Source of the DNA: Raineya sp.
Lineage (GTDB): Bacteria > Bacteroidota > Bacteroidia > Cytophagales > Thermonemataceae
Length of the DNA: 64,000 bases
NCBI GenBank assembly: GCA_025454915.1
Contig: JALONN010000003.1
Location: forward strand, 1 to 64,000
Reading direction: 5' to 3'
Position numbers and translations under genes: made by a program
Notes under the pieces: generated by a model
Seen by the model: only the letters and a program-made list of their open reading frames with translations
The model's database searches: none
What the model was told of the DNA's origin: nothing
Part shown: piece after piece, positions 7,738 to 17,197 of the stretch
Layout: every line of letters begins with the position of its first letter
Numbering within the stretch: position 1 is the first letter of the stretch

Positions 7738-8466
7738 TTATTCTGTAATAAAATCTTTCTTTTCGCCCTTATCATTAAAAGTTGTGATACGAGGCTTACC
7801 CTTATCATCTACAAAAATCATCATTTTGGGTCTGCCTGCTTGGTCATTGATGAAGATTCCTTGCGAATTACCTCTGGTTTTGCCAACAAACATCAAATTT
7901 CTGGAGTCTTGTTTTTCCTGAATTTCTTTCAGTTTTTCTTTTCTGAGCTTTTCATCTGTTATTTTCTTGGCTTCTTCATAAGCCTTCGTTCTTTCTTCTA
8001 AGTCGCTACTGGCTGGAAAATCATTGATAATCAAACCTCTCTGAGAAAAAAGATTGCCTTCTTGTAAATACTCATCATTTAAAATTTGAACAACTTGGTC
8101 ATCATTAAATTTATCCATTGTAATAGACATTCCTGAAACCATGCCTTTATCAGTTTTCTTAATTTGGTAAATCAAACCACCACATTCATCACCTTTATCA
8201 TTAAAAAATATCATTCCGGCAGGGCGTTCTCTTTTAGCCCAGTCTTTGCCATTCATACGTCCGGAGTGTTGTAATTCTTTGTTGCTGATAACCATACGAA
8301 TCGTACCATTTTTCTCCACAACATTGATTCTTTTTACATTGATTTCATCAAAATTAACCACTTTATTATTTTCAGTAAATGATGAAAATAGCATCACAGA
8401 AAAAAATAAGGTACTTGCCATAGCATAATAAGTAAGAAATTTTACTTTGGTTTCTAATGTTTTCAT
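7738..8466 (-). CDS. Membrane-anchored protein of unknown function
   Basis: A 242-residue protein taken from the ATG at 8466; the frame stays open further upstream to 8589, but that extension is low-quality sequence and the internal start gives a sensible N-terminal membrane anchor (FLTYYAMASTLFFSVMLF). The rest is soluble, with repeated short motifs of the type GTIRMVISN, GMIFFNDKGDE, GIFINDQAGRPKMMIFVDDKGKPRI, which suggests a repetitive beta structure. A charged helical patch (KAYEEAKKITDEKLRKEKLKEIQEKQ) interrupts it. I recognise no enzymatic domain. It stands alone next to the LytS/LytTR pair. Confidence 0.7.
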   Translation of the reverse strand: MKTLETKVKFLTYYAMASTLFFSVMLFSSFTENNKVVNFDEINVKRINVVEKNGTIRMVISNKELQHSGRMNGKDWAKRERPAGMIFFNDKGDECGGLIYQIKKTDKGMVSGMSITMDKFNDDQVVQILNDEYLQEGNLFSQRGLIINDFPASSDLEERTKAYEEAKKITDEKLRKEKLKEIQEKQDSRNLMFVGKTRGNSQGIFINDQAGRPKMMIFVDDKGKPRITTFNDKGEKKDFITE

Positions 8467-8711
8467 TTTGGTAAGGATTTTAAATGTTTGATGTTGTAAA
8501 AATAGAGGAGAAAATAGCTCAAAAGAACCATGATAGAATGAATTGAAGGAATATTGAAATGAATTCAAGGATAAATACGATAAGTTCATAAAATAAGATT
8601 AACAAAATTAATTATATTTGTTAATAGCTTATTCTATGAGAAAGCCTTTGTTAGGATGAAATTGGTCATAATTAGTCTTGTTTAAAATAGTCGGTTTCTT
8701 AATATTTTAAG

Positions 8712-10346
8712 ATGAAATATTTATTAACTCTGTTAGTATTTAGTTTTTTTGTGTTTGCCCAAGCCCAAAATCTCAAGATATTGGATAGTGTAAAGCATGT
8801 TTATCAAACAACTAATCAAGACACTACTAAAATTTTAACTTTAATAGTCATAGCAAATGAATATGCTAAGAATAATCCAGATACAAGCATTATCCTTATC
8901 AAACGTGCTTTAGAGTGGAGCAAAAAAATAGATTTTTCAAATGGGATTAATCAGAGTACTCATGCACTTTGGCTGAGGTTCTTCTACACAAGTAAGTATA
9001 TTTTAGCCTTAGAACATCTACAAACATCTCTACAGATGTTTGAAAGAAAGCAAGATAAAAAAAACATAGGAGTAATACTTACTAATATAGGTTTGATTTA
9101 CAACAAACAAGGCGATTATCGAAATGCTTTGGATTATTTTCAAAAAAGTATCCAAATACAAGAACAAATACAAGATAAAGGTGGTCTTGCCCAAAATTTC
9201 AATAATATGGGAGTGTTGTATGATAATCAGAAAAACTCTCCTTTAGCTCTGAAATATTATCAAAAAGCTCTAAAAATCTTCGAAGAAATAAATAATAAGA
9301 AAGGTGTAGCAAACACCTCAGGCAATATAGGACTTATACATGAGAGTCAAGGTAATTATTCATTAGCTTTAGAACATTACAATAAAAGCTTGCAAATACA
9401 AGAAGAGATGCAAGATAAAGTGAATATTGCTATAAGTTTGGATAATATAGGAATAGTGTATCAGAAGCAAAATAAGGATGCTTTAGCCTTGCAATACTAT
9501 CAAAAAGCTAGTAAAATACAAGAAGAAACAGGAGATAAGTGGGGGCTTACTTATTCTTGGAATGGAATAGCACAAGTGTATCAGAAACAAAAAAAATATG
9601 ATAAAAGTATAGAATATGGACAAAAAGGCTTAGAAATAGCGAAAGAAATAAAAGCTTTGGCTGAAGTGAAACTTTTAAGTGAAACATTGTATAATACTTA
9701 CAAATTACATGGAAATAATACTAAAGCTCTTGAATATCATGAGATTTTTAAGCAAATAAATGACAGTCTTTTTTCTATTGAAAAAGTAAAAGCTATAGCT
9801 GATATGGAAAACAGAACAGAAATAGCAGAAAAAAATAAAGAAATGATACTGCTCACCAAGGAAAATGAGAAAAAATTAGCTGAAAAATCATTTTATAATT
9901 ATACCATATCAGGTGTATTGTTTACGATGTTTGTAATTGTTTTCTTTATTTGGCGAAATAATAAAGTACAAAAAATACTAAATCAAAAATTGTCCTATCA
10001 AAAAAAGCAAATAGAAAGTAAAAATGAAGATTTACAAGCAAGCGAAGAAGAACTACGGCAAAATCAGGAAGAGTTGCGTATATTGAATAATCATTTAGAG
10101 GTATTGGTAGAGGAAAGAACAAGAAAACTCTTTCAAACAAATCAGAAATTAAGTGAATATGCATTTTTCAATGCTCATAAACTTCGTGCACCTATTGCTA
10201 CTATTTTGGGTTTATATGAAATCCTAGAGCTAGATAATACTACAGAAGATAGAGAGTTTATTTTTTCAAAAATTAAAGAAACTATCATACATCTAGATCA
10301 AGTAGTAAGACAAAGCCAAAATCTGTTAAATGAGTTGGAAGATTAG
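8712..10346 (+). CDS. TPR signalling protein ending in a HisKA-like segment without ATPase domain
   Basis: A 544-residue protein with signal peptide (MKYLLTLLVFSFFVFAQAQ), about six to seven tetratricopeptide repeats between residues 100 and 330 (units such as NIGLIYNKQGDYRNALDYFQKSIQIQE), one transmembrane helix (about 396-416) and a cytoplasmic coiled coil. It ends with a HisKA-like stretch, FFNAHKLRAPIATILGLYEIL, in which His489 is the candidate phosphoacceptor. The reading frame then stops, and no HATPase domain follows in any frame nearby. Full-length relatives in this phylum carry the ATPase domain, so this one may be a phosphotransfer or decoy partner, or a truncated kinase. Confidence 0.85.
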   Translation: MKYLLTLLVFSFFVFAQAQNLKILDSVKHVYQTTNQDTTKILTLIVIANEYAKNNPDTSIILIKRALEWSKKIDFSNGINQSTHALWLRFFYTSKYILALEHLQTSLQMFERKQDKKNIGVILTNIGLIYNKQGDYRNALDYFQKSIQIQEQIQDKGGLAQNFNNMGVLYDNQKNSPLALKYYQKALKIFEEINNKKGVANTSGNIGLIHESQGNYSLALEHYNKSLQIQEEMQDKVNIAISLDNIGIVYQKQNKDALALQYYQKASKIQEETGDKWGLTYSWNGIAQVYQKQKKYDKSIEYGQKGLEIAKEIKALAEVKLLSETLYNTYKLHGNNTKALEYHEIFKQINDSLFSIEKVKAIADMENRTEIAEKNKEMILLTKENEKKLAEKSFYNYTISGVLFTMFVIVFFIWRNNKVQKILNQKLSYQKKQIESKNEDLQASEEELRQNQEELRILNNHLEVLVEERTRKLFQTNQKLSEYAFFNAHKLRAPIATILGLYEILELDNTTEDREFIFSKIKETIIHLDQVVRQSQNLLNELED

Positions 10347-10364
10347 CACTTTTATCTATTTAAA

Positions 10365-10402
10365 ATGTATTTGTAAAGAATATAGATGTATTCGTAAAGA
10401 AT
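10365..10402 (+). repeat. Tandem 17-bp direct repeat upstream of the alpha-2-macroglobulin gene
   Basis: ATGTATTTGTAAAGAAT (10365-10381) is repeated as ATGTATTCGTAAAGAAT (10386-10402) with one mismatch. The two copies are offset by exactly 21 bases, about two helical turns. They lie in the 150-base gap before the alpha-2-macroglobulin gene, so they may be a dimeric regulator site. Confidence 0.5.
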
Positions 10403-10496
10403 CATATTAGATTTATAAAAATCAAAAAATATTTCTACGAAAAATATCGGATTTGGGATAAAATTTGCTCATATTGTTATAAATCCCATCAAAAAT

Positions 10497-13400
10497 ATGA
10501 AACCCTATAACTTCTTGTCCTATGTGCTTGTGGCTTGCGTGCTTAGTGCCTGCAATAGCAATCAGGTAAAAATTACAAACAAAAATTTTGACGCTGAAAT
10601 TAATCAGCAACAGAACTTAATCTTTACGATGAGTAAAGAATTAGCCCATGATAGTTTACTCAATAAGTGGGATACAACCGAATATATCAAGTTTACGCCT
10701 GCTGTACGAGGTAAATTTAAGTGGGTTGCCAAAAATGAACTGTTATTCTCTCCAGAGGTTTCTTTTAAAGCAAGCACCTCTTATAAAGCTGAATTGCAGG
10801 AAGATATAGTGAAGAAAACAGATCATAAATTGCGTGTGGCAAAGGATAAAATAGATTTTCATACACCTTTACTCACACTTTCATCATCATCTCCATTTTG
10901 GACACTCAGCAATGCTGGAAAAGCAGAGATACACTTAAATCTTAACTTTAATTATAAAATAACACCTCAAGACCTAAAAAAACTTATTTCTGTAAGTGTT
11001 GATGGCAAAAATATACCCTTACGACTTGTTTCTAATAGTCCCGATAGAAATATTGAAGTAGCTCTTGAAAATGCTGAATTAAGCAACCAAAAAGCTACCA
11101 TTACCATAGAAAAAGGACTTACATGTGGTGAGAGTGATTTCAAAACACCCGAAAGTATTAAAAGCACACTCACACTCCCAGACAGAAAAAATTTAGAAAT
11201 ACTGGAAGCCAGAGCAGAATATGATGGTTTAGACCCCTACATTCTGGTTACAACCAATCAGGCTATTAGTCTGGATGAAATTGAAAAACAAGTAAGTATT
11301 GACCCAAAACCTGATGATAAAATTAATTTTGAGGTAAATAACAGAGGTTTTGTTGTAAAAGGCAGTTTTGCAAGCGGACAGACGTACACCCTCAAAGTTC
11401 CAAAGGCTCTACAAGGGCTTGCAGGAGGTGTGCTGAACAGCGAATTTACACAGGAAATAGCTTTCGGTAAATTACAGCCTCAAATAGCTTTTACAGAAAA
11501 AAAAGCCATGTACTTAACTTCCAAAGGGCATAAAAATATAGGCGTTAAAATTACCAATATCCCTAAAATTAAAGTACAGATTTACAAAATCTACGAAAAT
11601 AACATTCAGAGCTTTTTAAAGAGTTTTAGCTATAATCTTGAAAGCGAAAGTGTTTACAGTTATGATAATGGTGGTTATGAAGATTATGGAACACCCATTT
11701 CATCACAAGAATATGAAACTGAAAGACTGCCTGTCACCAAAAATGGTATTCATTTACTCAATATCAGCACTCAAAAATTACAGGATTTTAAAGGGGCGTA
11801 TGCCATTACAGTAGGTTCTACAGAAGATTTATACCAAAAAGCCTTTAAACTGGTTGCTATCTCGGATGTGGGCTTGATAGCCAAAGAAAATACAGACGAA
11901 ATAACTGTTTTTGCCAATTCCATACTTGATACACGACCACTCAAAGATGTCAATATCAATATTCTGAGTAGTAATAATCAGGTTTTAGCAACAGAAAAAA
12001 CCAATGATGAGGGAGTTGTAAAAATTGCGGATTTAAAGAAAAAATACCCTGATTTTAAAATAAAAATGATTACTGCCTCTACAGCAGACGATTTTACATT
12101 TTTGGATTTTGACAGAAATAAAGTAGAAAATTCACGTTTTGAGTTAGGTGGTTTGCGTAGCAACGAAGCTACTTATCAGGCTTTTGTGCATTTGGAGAGA
12201 GATTTGTACAGACCCAACGAACAAATACATTTTTCGGTGGTCGTACGCAACGAGCAATGGAAAACAGAGTCTAAAATGCCTCTGAAAGCCAAATTTATAT
12301 TGCCCAATGGCAAAGAATTTATGACTTTAAAAGGTACATTAAGCGAACAGGGTTCTTGGGAAAGCAATTTACAGTTGCCAGAATCAGCCCTGACAGGTAG
12401 CTATATAATGGAAATTTATACACTCAATGATATTCTTCTCAATACCAGTTACATCAGTGTAGAAGAATTTATGCCTGACAGAATAAAAGTGAAGCAAAAT
12501 ACAGAGAAAACAAGCTATACAGCAGGTGAAAAAATAGTTCTGTCAGGAGAAGCTCTTAATTTATATGGAACACCTGCCACAAACAGAAATTATCAAATCA
12601 GGCTTGCTGTAAATCGCAAATATTTTACTCCCAAAGGATTTGAGAAATTTAACTTCCAAATGGTTGGAAAAATAGAATCAGGCTCCATCGCTGAATCGAG
12701 AGAGGGCGTTACGGATAAAGATGGGAAATTTTCTGAAGAATTTGAAGTGACAGACACTTATCGAAATCAGGGAATTTTTGAAGGAACTTTTTTTACTACG
12801 GTTTTTGATGAAACAGGCAGACCTGTTTATAAAAACAGCCGAGTGGAAATTCCTACTCAATCTGTGATGCTTGGGCTGGAACGAATTTCTGAATATGTGG
12901 ATACAGACCAAAACATCAGTGTTGGTTTGGTAGCGTTGGATAAAGATGGAAAAAATGCAGATACGAGAGCTGTTTTGCAACTAGTTCAACATGAATGGCA
13001 AAATGTGGCAGAAAGAGATTATGAGGGAAATATCAGGTATGTTTCCAACAAAAAAGAGAAAATCGTTTCAGAACAAACTCTTAGAATTTCAGGAAAAACA
13101 GCTTATAGTTTCAGAGTAGCTCGTTCAGGCGAGTATGAATTGCGTATCAGAAATGCAGATGCCGAAAACTATGTAAGCCAGTCATTTTTTGCGTATGGTT
13201 TTGGTATGACGGATTACTCTTCTTTTGAAGTCAATAAAGACGGACAAGTTGATATTAGCTCTGATAAGGACAAATATGAAGTAGGAGATAATGCCAAATT
13301 GCTGTTCAAAACTCCTTTTGAAGGTAAAATTCTGGTAAGTGTGGAAAGAAACAAAGTTTTAGAACATTTTTATTTGAATACAGATAAAAAATCGGCTTCA

Positions 13401-15929
13401 TTGAGTCTGAAAATCAAAGAAGAGCATTTGCCTAATATGTATATTTCAGCAACGCTGATTAAGCCTCTTACCAATTCGGCAATCCCTCTGACAGTAGCTC
13501 ATGGATATTTGCCCCTGACTGTTGAAGCTAAAAAACATAAAATGGATGTAAAAATTGAGGCAGTAGCCAGTTCTTACTCCAATACCAAACAAACGATTAA
13601 GGTAAAAACCAGTGAAAGTAATGCCGAAGTAGTGGTAGCCGTGGTAGATGAAGGTATTTTGCAAATCAAAGACTTTAAAAATCCAAATCCTTATGATTTC
13701 TTTTTCCAAAAAAGAGCTTTAGAGGTAAATGCTTACGATTTGTACCCTCGTTTGTTCCCTGAGCTTGCTGCTGGTAAAAGTAGTGTGGGTGGGGATGCTA
13801 TAGTAGATATGAATGCTAGCAGAGAAAAAGATGCTACCAACCCAATGGGTAACAAACGTGTAAAATTAGTAAGTTTTTGGAGTGGTGTAATCAAAACCAA
13901 TTCTTCTGGAGAAGCCAATTATACCATTGACATTCCACAATTTTCGGGAAGTTTGCGTGTAATGGCAGTAGCCCACAAAGGAAGCTCTTTTGGAGGCAAT
14001 GCAACCAATATGAAAGTAGCTGACCCTGTGGTGATTAGCTCTGCAATTCCTCGTTTTTTAAGTCCTCAAGACGAAGTTTTGATCCCTGTTACACTTTCCA
14101 ATACAACAGCTACAGCCATGCAGGGCAATGCTCAAATCAGTGTAGGGAAAGGCTTGAATGTGGTGGCAACAAACCAAGAGAGTGTAAGTTTAGGTGCAAA
14201 CAGCGAAAAGCAGGTATTCTTTAAAATCAGAACAGGCGATTTTGTAGGTAATACACAAATTACTGTGAGTTTTAATGCTCAAAACAAGAAATTTGAAGAA
14301 AAAACAGACATAGGCATACGTCCAGCTACGCCTCTGCAAAAGAAAACTGGTTTTGGTACTTTGCAAGCAGGTAGTAACCAGAATATCTCACTACAAAGTC
14401 CGTTTTTGTTAGGTACTGATAAAGCCAGTTTGGTAATTTCTAACTCTACAATGGCACAATTCTCTGATAATCTGGATTATTTGCTGCAATATCCTTATGG
14501 CTGTGTGGAGCAAACCATTTCTACGGCTTTTCCACAACTCTATGCAAGTGAGCTTTCTAAGCAATTAAAATCTAAAAATGCAGATTATAAAGGTGCTATA
14601 TCTGATAATCAGGGACGTTATAATGTGCAACAAGCTATCAGTAAACTTCAAACCATGCAAACACATAATGGGTCTTTGAGTTATTGGCAAGGCTCTGATT
14701 ATGAAAGCTGGTGGGGGAGTGTATATGCTGTACATTTCTTATACGAAGCTAAAAAAGCTGGTTATAGTGTAAACGAACAATTTTTAGAGAGAATAGCCCA
14801 GTATTTAGAGAAAAAAGTAAAAGAAAAAGCCACAGAACGTTACTATTATTATGATGAGAGTAACAGACGTTTCTCAAGAACAATTATCTCTAAAGAAGTG
14901 CCTTATACTTTATATGTTTTAGGTTTGATGCGTAGAGGAGATATTTCTACTATGAATTATTGCAAAGCAAATAGCTCAATGCTTGCCATAGATGGAAAAT
15001 ACCTGCTTGCAGCAACTTATCTGATGATGGGAGATAAAAATAGTTATAATGCCCTGTTACCTAAGAGCTTTACAGGAGAGCGTTCTGAAAATGCCCTAAG
15101 TGGTAGTTTTTATTCGTACATACGTGATGAAGCTATTTCATTAAATGCTCTTTTAGAAACAGATAATCGTAATGTACAGATACCTGTGATGGCAAAACAT
15201 TTATCAGAGCAGATGAGAGCTAAAAAAGACCTCAATACGCAAGAAAATGCTTTCGCTTTACTTGCAATGGGTAAACTGGCTCGTCAGGCAAACCAATCTG
15301 AAATGAAGGCTTCTATCAAAACACAGGGTAAAGAGATTGCTAAATACGAAAACAACGATTTGGTGCTAACCAAAGATATTTTGGGCAGTATTATTAATAT
15401 CAGCAGTTCAGGTAAAGGAACATTGTATTATTTCTGGGAAATACAAGGAATGCCACAAAACCCTAATATCAAAGAAGAAGACAGTTATTTGAAAGTAAGA
15501 CGTACTTTCTATAATCAGGCAGGGCAGGAGCTTAAAAATGGTGAATTTACTCAAAATGATTTGGTAGTGGTAAAAGTAAGTATCCAAACAACAGATGGTA
15601 GTAGTGTACCTAATGTGGCAATCACAGATTTATTGCCTGCTGGTCTGGAAATAGAAAATACAAGACTTGTGCAGACTGCTTCACTTCCTTGGATAAAAGA
15701 AGCCTCCACACCAGATTACGTGGATATCAAAGATGATAAAATCCATATTTTCTGTGAGGCGAATAACACAACCAAAAACTTCTATTATATGACAAGAGCC
15801 GTTTCAATTGGTAATTTCCAAATGGGAGCTCTTTCCGCTGAAGCCATGTATGCTTCTGAGTATCATTCCTATTATGGAGCCAGAAAAGTAATTGTGAGCC
15901 AGAAAGCAAGTAAAAAAGAGAATCTGTAA
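10497..15929 (+). CDS. Alpha-2-macroglobulin family lipoprotein (YfaS/MG2 type)
   Basis: A 1810-residue envelope protein with lipoprotein signal MKPYNFLSYVLVACVLSAC (lipobox LSAC). It has the bacterial alpha-2-macroglobulin layout: N-terminal MG domains, an MG2 region (FVHLERDLYRPNEQIHFSVVVRN, about residue 560), the A2M segment (VKLVSFWSGVIKTNSSGEANYTIDIPQFSGSLR) and a thioester domain. The thioester motif GCVEQ is intact (Cys1336, Gln1339). Family members trap proteases that cleave their bait region, probably protecting the cell envelope. The usual partner gene pbpC is not adjacent here; the gene stands alone with its own terminator. Confidence 0.93.
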   Translation: MKPYNFLSYVLVACVLSACNSNQVKITNKNFDAEINQQQNLIFTMSKELAHDSLLNKWDTTEYIKFTPAVRGKFKWVAKNELLFSPEVSFKASTSYKAELQEDIVKKTDHKLRVAKDKIDFHTPLLTLSSSSPFWTLSNAGKAEIHLNLNFNYKITPQDLKKLISVSVDGKNIPLRLVSNSPDRNIEVALENAELSNQKATITIEKGLTCGESDFKTPESIKSTLTLPDRKNLEILEARAEYDGLDPYILVTTNQAISLDEIEKQVSIDPKPDDKINFEVNNRGFVVKGSFASGQTYTLKVPKALQGLAGGVLNSEFTQEIAFGKLQPQIAFTEKKAMYLTSKGHKNIGVKITNIPKIKVQIYKIYENNIQSFLKSFSYNLESESVYSYDNGGYEDYGTPISSQEYETERLPVTKNGIHLLNISTQKLQDFKGAYAITVGSTEDLYQKAFKLVAISDVGLIAKENTDEITVFANSILDTRPLKDVNINILSSNNQVLATEKTNDEGVVKIADLKKKYPDFKIKMITASTADDFTFLDFDRNKVENSRFELGGLRSNEATYQAFVHLERDLYRPNEQIHFSVVVRNEQWKTESKMPLKAKFILPNGKEFMTLKGTLSEQGSWESNLQLPESALTGSYIMEIYTLNDILLNTSYISVEEFMPDRIKVKQNTEKTSYTAGEKIVLSGEALNLYGTPATNRNYQIRLAVNRKYFTPKGFEKFNFQMVGKIESGSIAESREGVTDKDGKFSEEFEVTDTYRNQGIFEGTFFTTVFDETGRPVYKNSRVEIPTQSVMLGLERISEYVDTDQNISVGLVALDKDGKNADTRAVLQLVQHEWQNVAERDYEGNIRYVSNKKEKIVSEQTLRISGKTAYSFRVARSGEYELRIRNADAENYVSQSFFAYGFGMTDYSSFEVNKDGQVDISSDKDKYEVGDNAKLLFKTPFEGKILVSVERNKVLEHFYLNTDKKSASLSLKIKEEHLPNMYISATLIKPLTNSAIPLTVAHGYLPLTVEAKKHKMDVKIEAVASSYSNTKQTIKVKTSESNAEVVVAVVDEGILQIKDFKNPNPYDFFFQKRALEVNAYDLYPRLFPELAAGKSSVGGDAIVDMNASREKDATNPMGNKRVKLVSFWSGVIKTNSSGEANYTIDIPQFSGSLRVMAVAHKGSSFGGNATNMKVADPVVISSAIPRFLSPQDEVLIPVTLSNTTATAMQGNAQISVGKGLNVVATNQESVSLGANSEKQVFFKIRTGDFVGNTQITVSFNAQNKKFEEKTDIGIRPATPLQKKTGFGTLQAGSNQNISLQSPFLLGTDKASLVISNSTMAQFSDNLDYLLQYPYGCVEQTISTAFPQLYASELSKQLKSKNADYKGAISDNQGRYNVQQAISKLQTMQTHNGSLSYWQGSDYESWWGSVYAVHFLYEAKKAGYSVNEQFLERIAQYLEKKVKEKATERYYYYDESNRRFSRTIISKEVPYTLYVLGLMRRGDISTMNYCKANSSMLAIDGKYLLAATYLMMGDKNSYNALLPKSFTGERSENALSGSFYSYIRDEAISLNALLETDNRNVQIPVMAKHLSEQMRAKKDLNTQENAFALLAMGKLARQANQSEMKASIKTQGKEIAKYENNDLVLTKDILGSIINISSSGKGTLYYFWEIQGMPQNPNIKEEDSYLKVRRTFYNQAGQELKNGEFTQNDLVVVKVSIQTTDGSSVPNVAITDLLPAGLEIENTRLVQTASLPWIKEASTPDYVDIKDDKIHIFCEANNTTKNFYYMTRAVSIGNFQMGALSAEAMYASEYHSYYGARKVIVSQKASKKENL

Positions 15930-15947
15930 TGATTTGAAACGTATCAT

Positions 15948-15982
15948 AAAAAGTAGCTGATTTTTGAATTGGCTACTTTTTT
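15948..15982 (+). terminator. Terminator of the alpha-2-macroglobulin gene
   Basis: AAAAAGTAGC (15948-15957) pairs with GCTACTTTTT (15972-15981) around a 14-base loop, and a T-rich tract follows. It lies shortly after the stop codon. Confidence 0.75.
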
Positions 15983-16019
15983 ATTTTTACAAAAATCTTT
16001 ATTTTGGTAAAAAATATAT

Positions 16020-16523
16020 ATGCAACCACAAAAAACCATCAGAATAGGAGAAGGAATAGACAATATTATTCTTGGTAAGCATAAGAGTGTTGTTGTAAAA
16101 GGATTGACAAAAAATATTCACGTGGTACGTACATTTCATGAAGAAGCAAAAGAGTATGAATATTCGGGATATTCTATTAAAAAGATGCTAGTATTCCAAA
16201 TGGGTTTTGATGAAGTTTATGAATTTAAGAATCTCCGAAAATACCCTATTTTTAAAATGTATTTCAAAGATGAAAAATTAATTTTTATTATTTTTTCGAG
16301 TTACTCAGTGAAAGAAAATGTATATCAAAACTTTGAATTAGACAACCATGTTCAGTTTTTAGACTCTCTGGAAACTGTTCTTCAAAAAATGGGAAAATAT
16401 GAAAAACATGAAAAACTTGAAGGATATGACTGGTTATTAAAATATCCCAAACAAGGCTTAGAATTGATATTTGATGAAGATGAACTCAGAGTGATAAATA
16501 TGTTTAAACCAATTGAAAATTAA
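16020..16523 (+). CDS. Conserved protein of unknown function, tandem paralog A
   Basis: A 167-residue soluble protein with no signal peptide or membrane segment. It starts KTIRIGEGIDNIILG and is clearly paralogous to the next gene, sharing the I-R-I-G-x-G-I-D-N-I-I-L-G opening, FQ(M/I)GFDEV, (F)KDE(K/R)L(I/V)(F/Y)IIF(S/T)SYSV, ELDN..(V/R)FLDS(L/M)ETV and the ending LRVIN(M/L)FKP. I do not recognise the family. The conserved core may be a small alpha/beta fold. It is separated from its paralog by only six bases, so both are likely one transcript. Confidence 0.75.
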   Translation: MQPQKTIRIGEGIDNIILGKHKSVVVKGLTKNIHVVRTFHEEAKEYEYSGYSIKKMLVFQMGFDEVYEFKNLRKYPIFKMYFKDEKLIFIIFSSYSVKENVYQNFELDNHVQFLDSLETVLQKMGKYEKHEKLEGYDWLLKYPKQGLELIFDEDELRVINMFKPIEN

Positions 16524-16529
16524 AGCTTT

Positions 16530-17030
16530 ATGAAAGTACAAAAAAACATCAGAATTGGACAAGGAATAGATAATATTATTTTGGGTAATCATCTTACAGA
16601 TGTGATCGTCCATTTGCCACCAGCAGATTATATAAGAAGTTTAGACCAAGAGGCTGAAGTTTTCAGAGAACATGGTTATGTAACAGAAAATTTTCTGCAA
16701 TTTCAAATAGGTTTTGATGAAGTTCATCAGTATCAGGACTTAGACACATACCCGATCTTTAAGTTATTCTTCAAAGATGAAAGGCTTGTTTATATCATTT
16801 TTACAAGTTATTCTGTCAGAGAAGAAAGCTATCAAACTATTGAACTGGATAACGGAATCCGTTTTCTGGATTCTATGGAAACAGTAAGAAAACGTATGGG
16901 AGAATTTGATAAAACATTGGCTATGGAAAGCTATGATGGTAAATTTACCTATTATTCGCAGGGTGTAGAGCTTATTTTTGCTGAAAATACCCTTCGAGTA
17001 ATTAATTTATTTAAACCTTTTGGAAGATAG
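16530..17030 (+). CDS. Conserved protein of unknown function, tandem paralog B
   Basis: A 166-residue soluble protein, tandem paralog of the preceding gene with roughly half of its residues identical by eye. Divergence is concentrated in residues 20-45 and 120-145, while the IRIGQGIDNIILG start and the end LRVINLFKPFGR are kept. Such close tandem duplicates with variable middles are often seen among immunity or partner-binding proteins, but no toxin gene is adjacent, so no role is proposed. About 170 bases without a gene follow. Confidence 0.75.
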   Translation: MKVQKNIRIGQGIDNIILGNHLTDVIVHLPPADYIRSLDQEAEVFREHGYVTENFLQFQIGFDEVHQYQDLDTYPIFKLFFKDERLVYIIFTSYSVREESYQTIELDNGIRFLDSMETVRKRMGEFDKTLAMESYDGKFTYYSQGVELIFAENTLRVINLFKPFGR

Positions 17031-17197
17031 GGGTGTATTTGCATACAAATATTTGTTTTTATCTCAAAAAACAATACATTCGTGTATCAAACCTTAATGC
17101 CTCTGCGTACGCAAATGCCTGATATTGTTTAAAATGAAATGCTATTTCAACATAGTAGTAAATAAGTTTCTATTTTTCATTTTAAACTAATTTTTCC

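Noticed and set aside
8467..8589. N-terminal extension of the 7738-8466 protein
   Set aside because: The extension is a Phe/Ser-rich stretch without a signal peptide pattern, whereas the start at 8466 gives a normal membrane anchor.
17031..17197. Short palindromes (TGCGTACGCA, ATTTG-CATA-CAAAT) in the gap before the GNAT gene
   Set aside because: They are too short and not repeated elsewhere in the window, so a regulatory claim is not justified.
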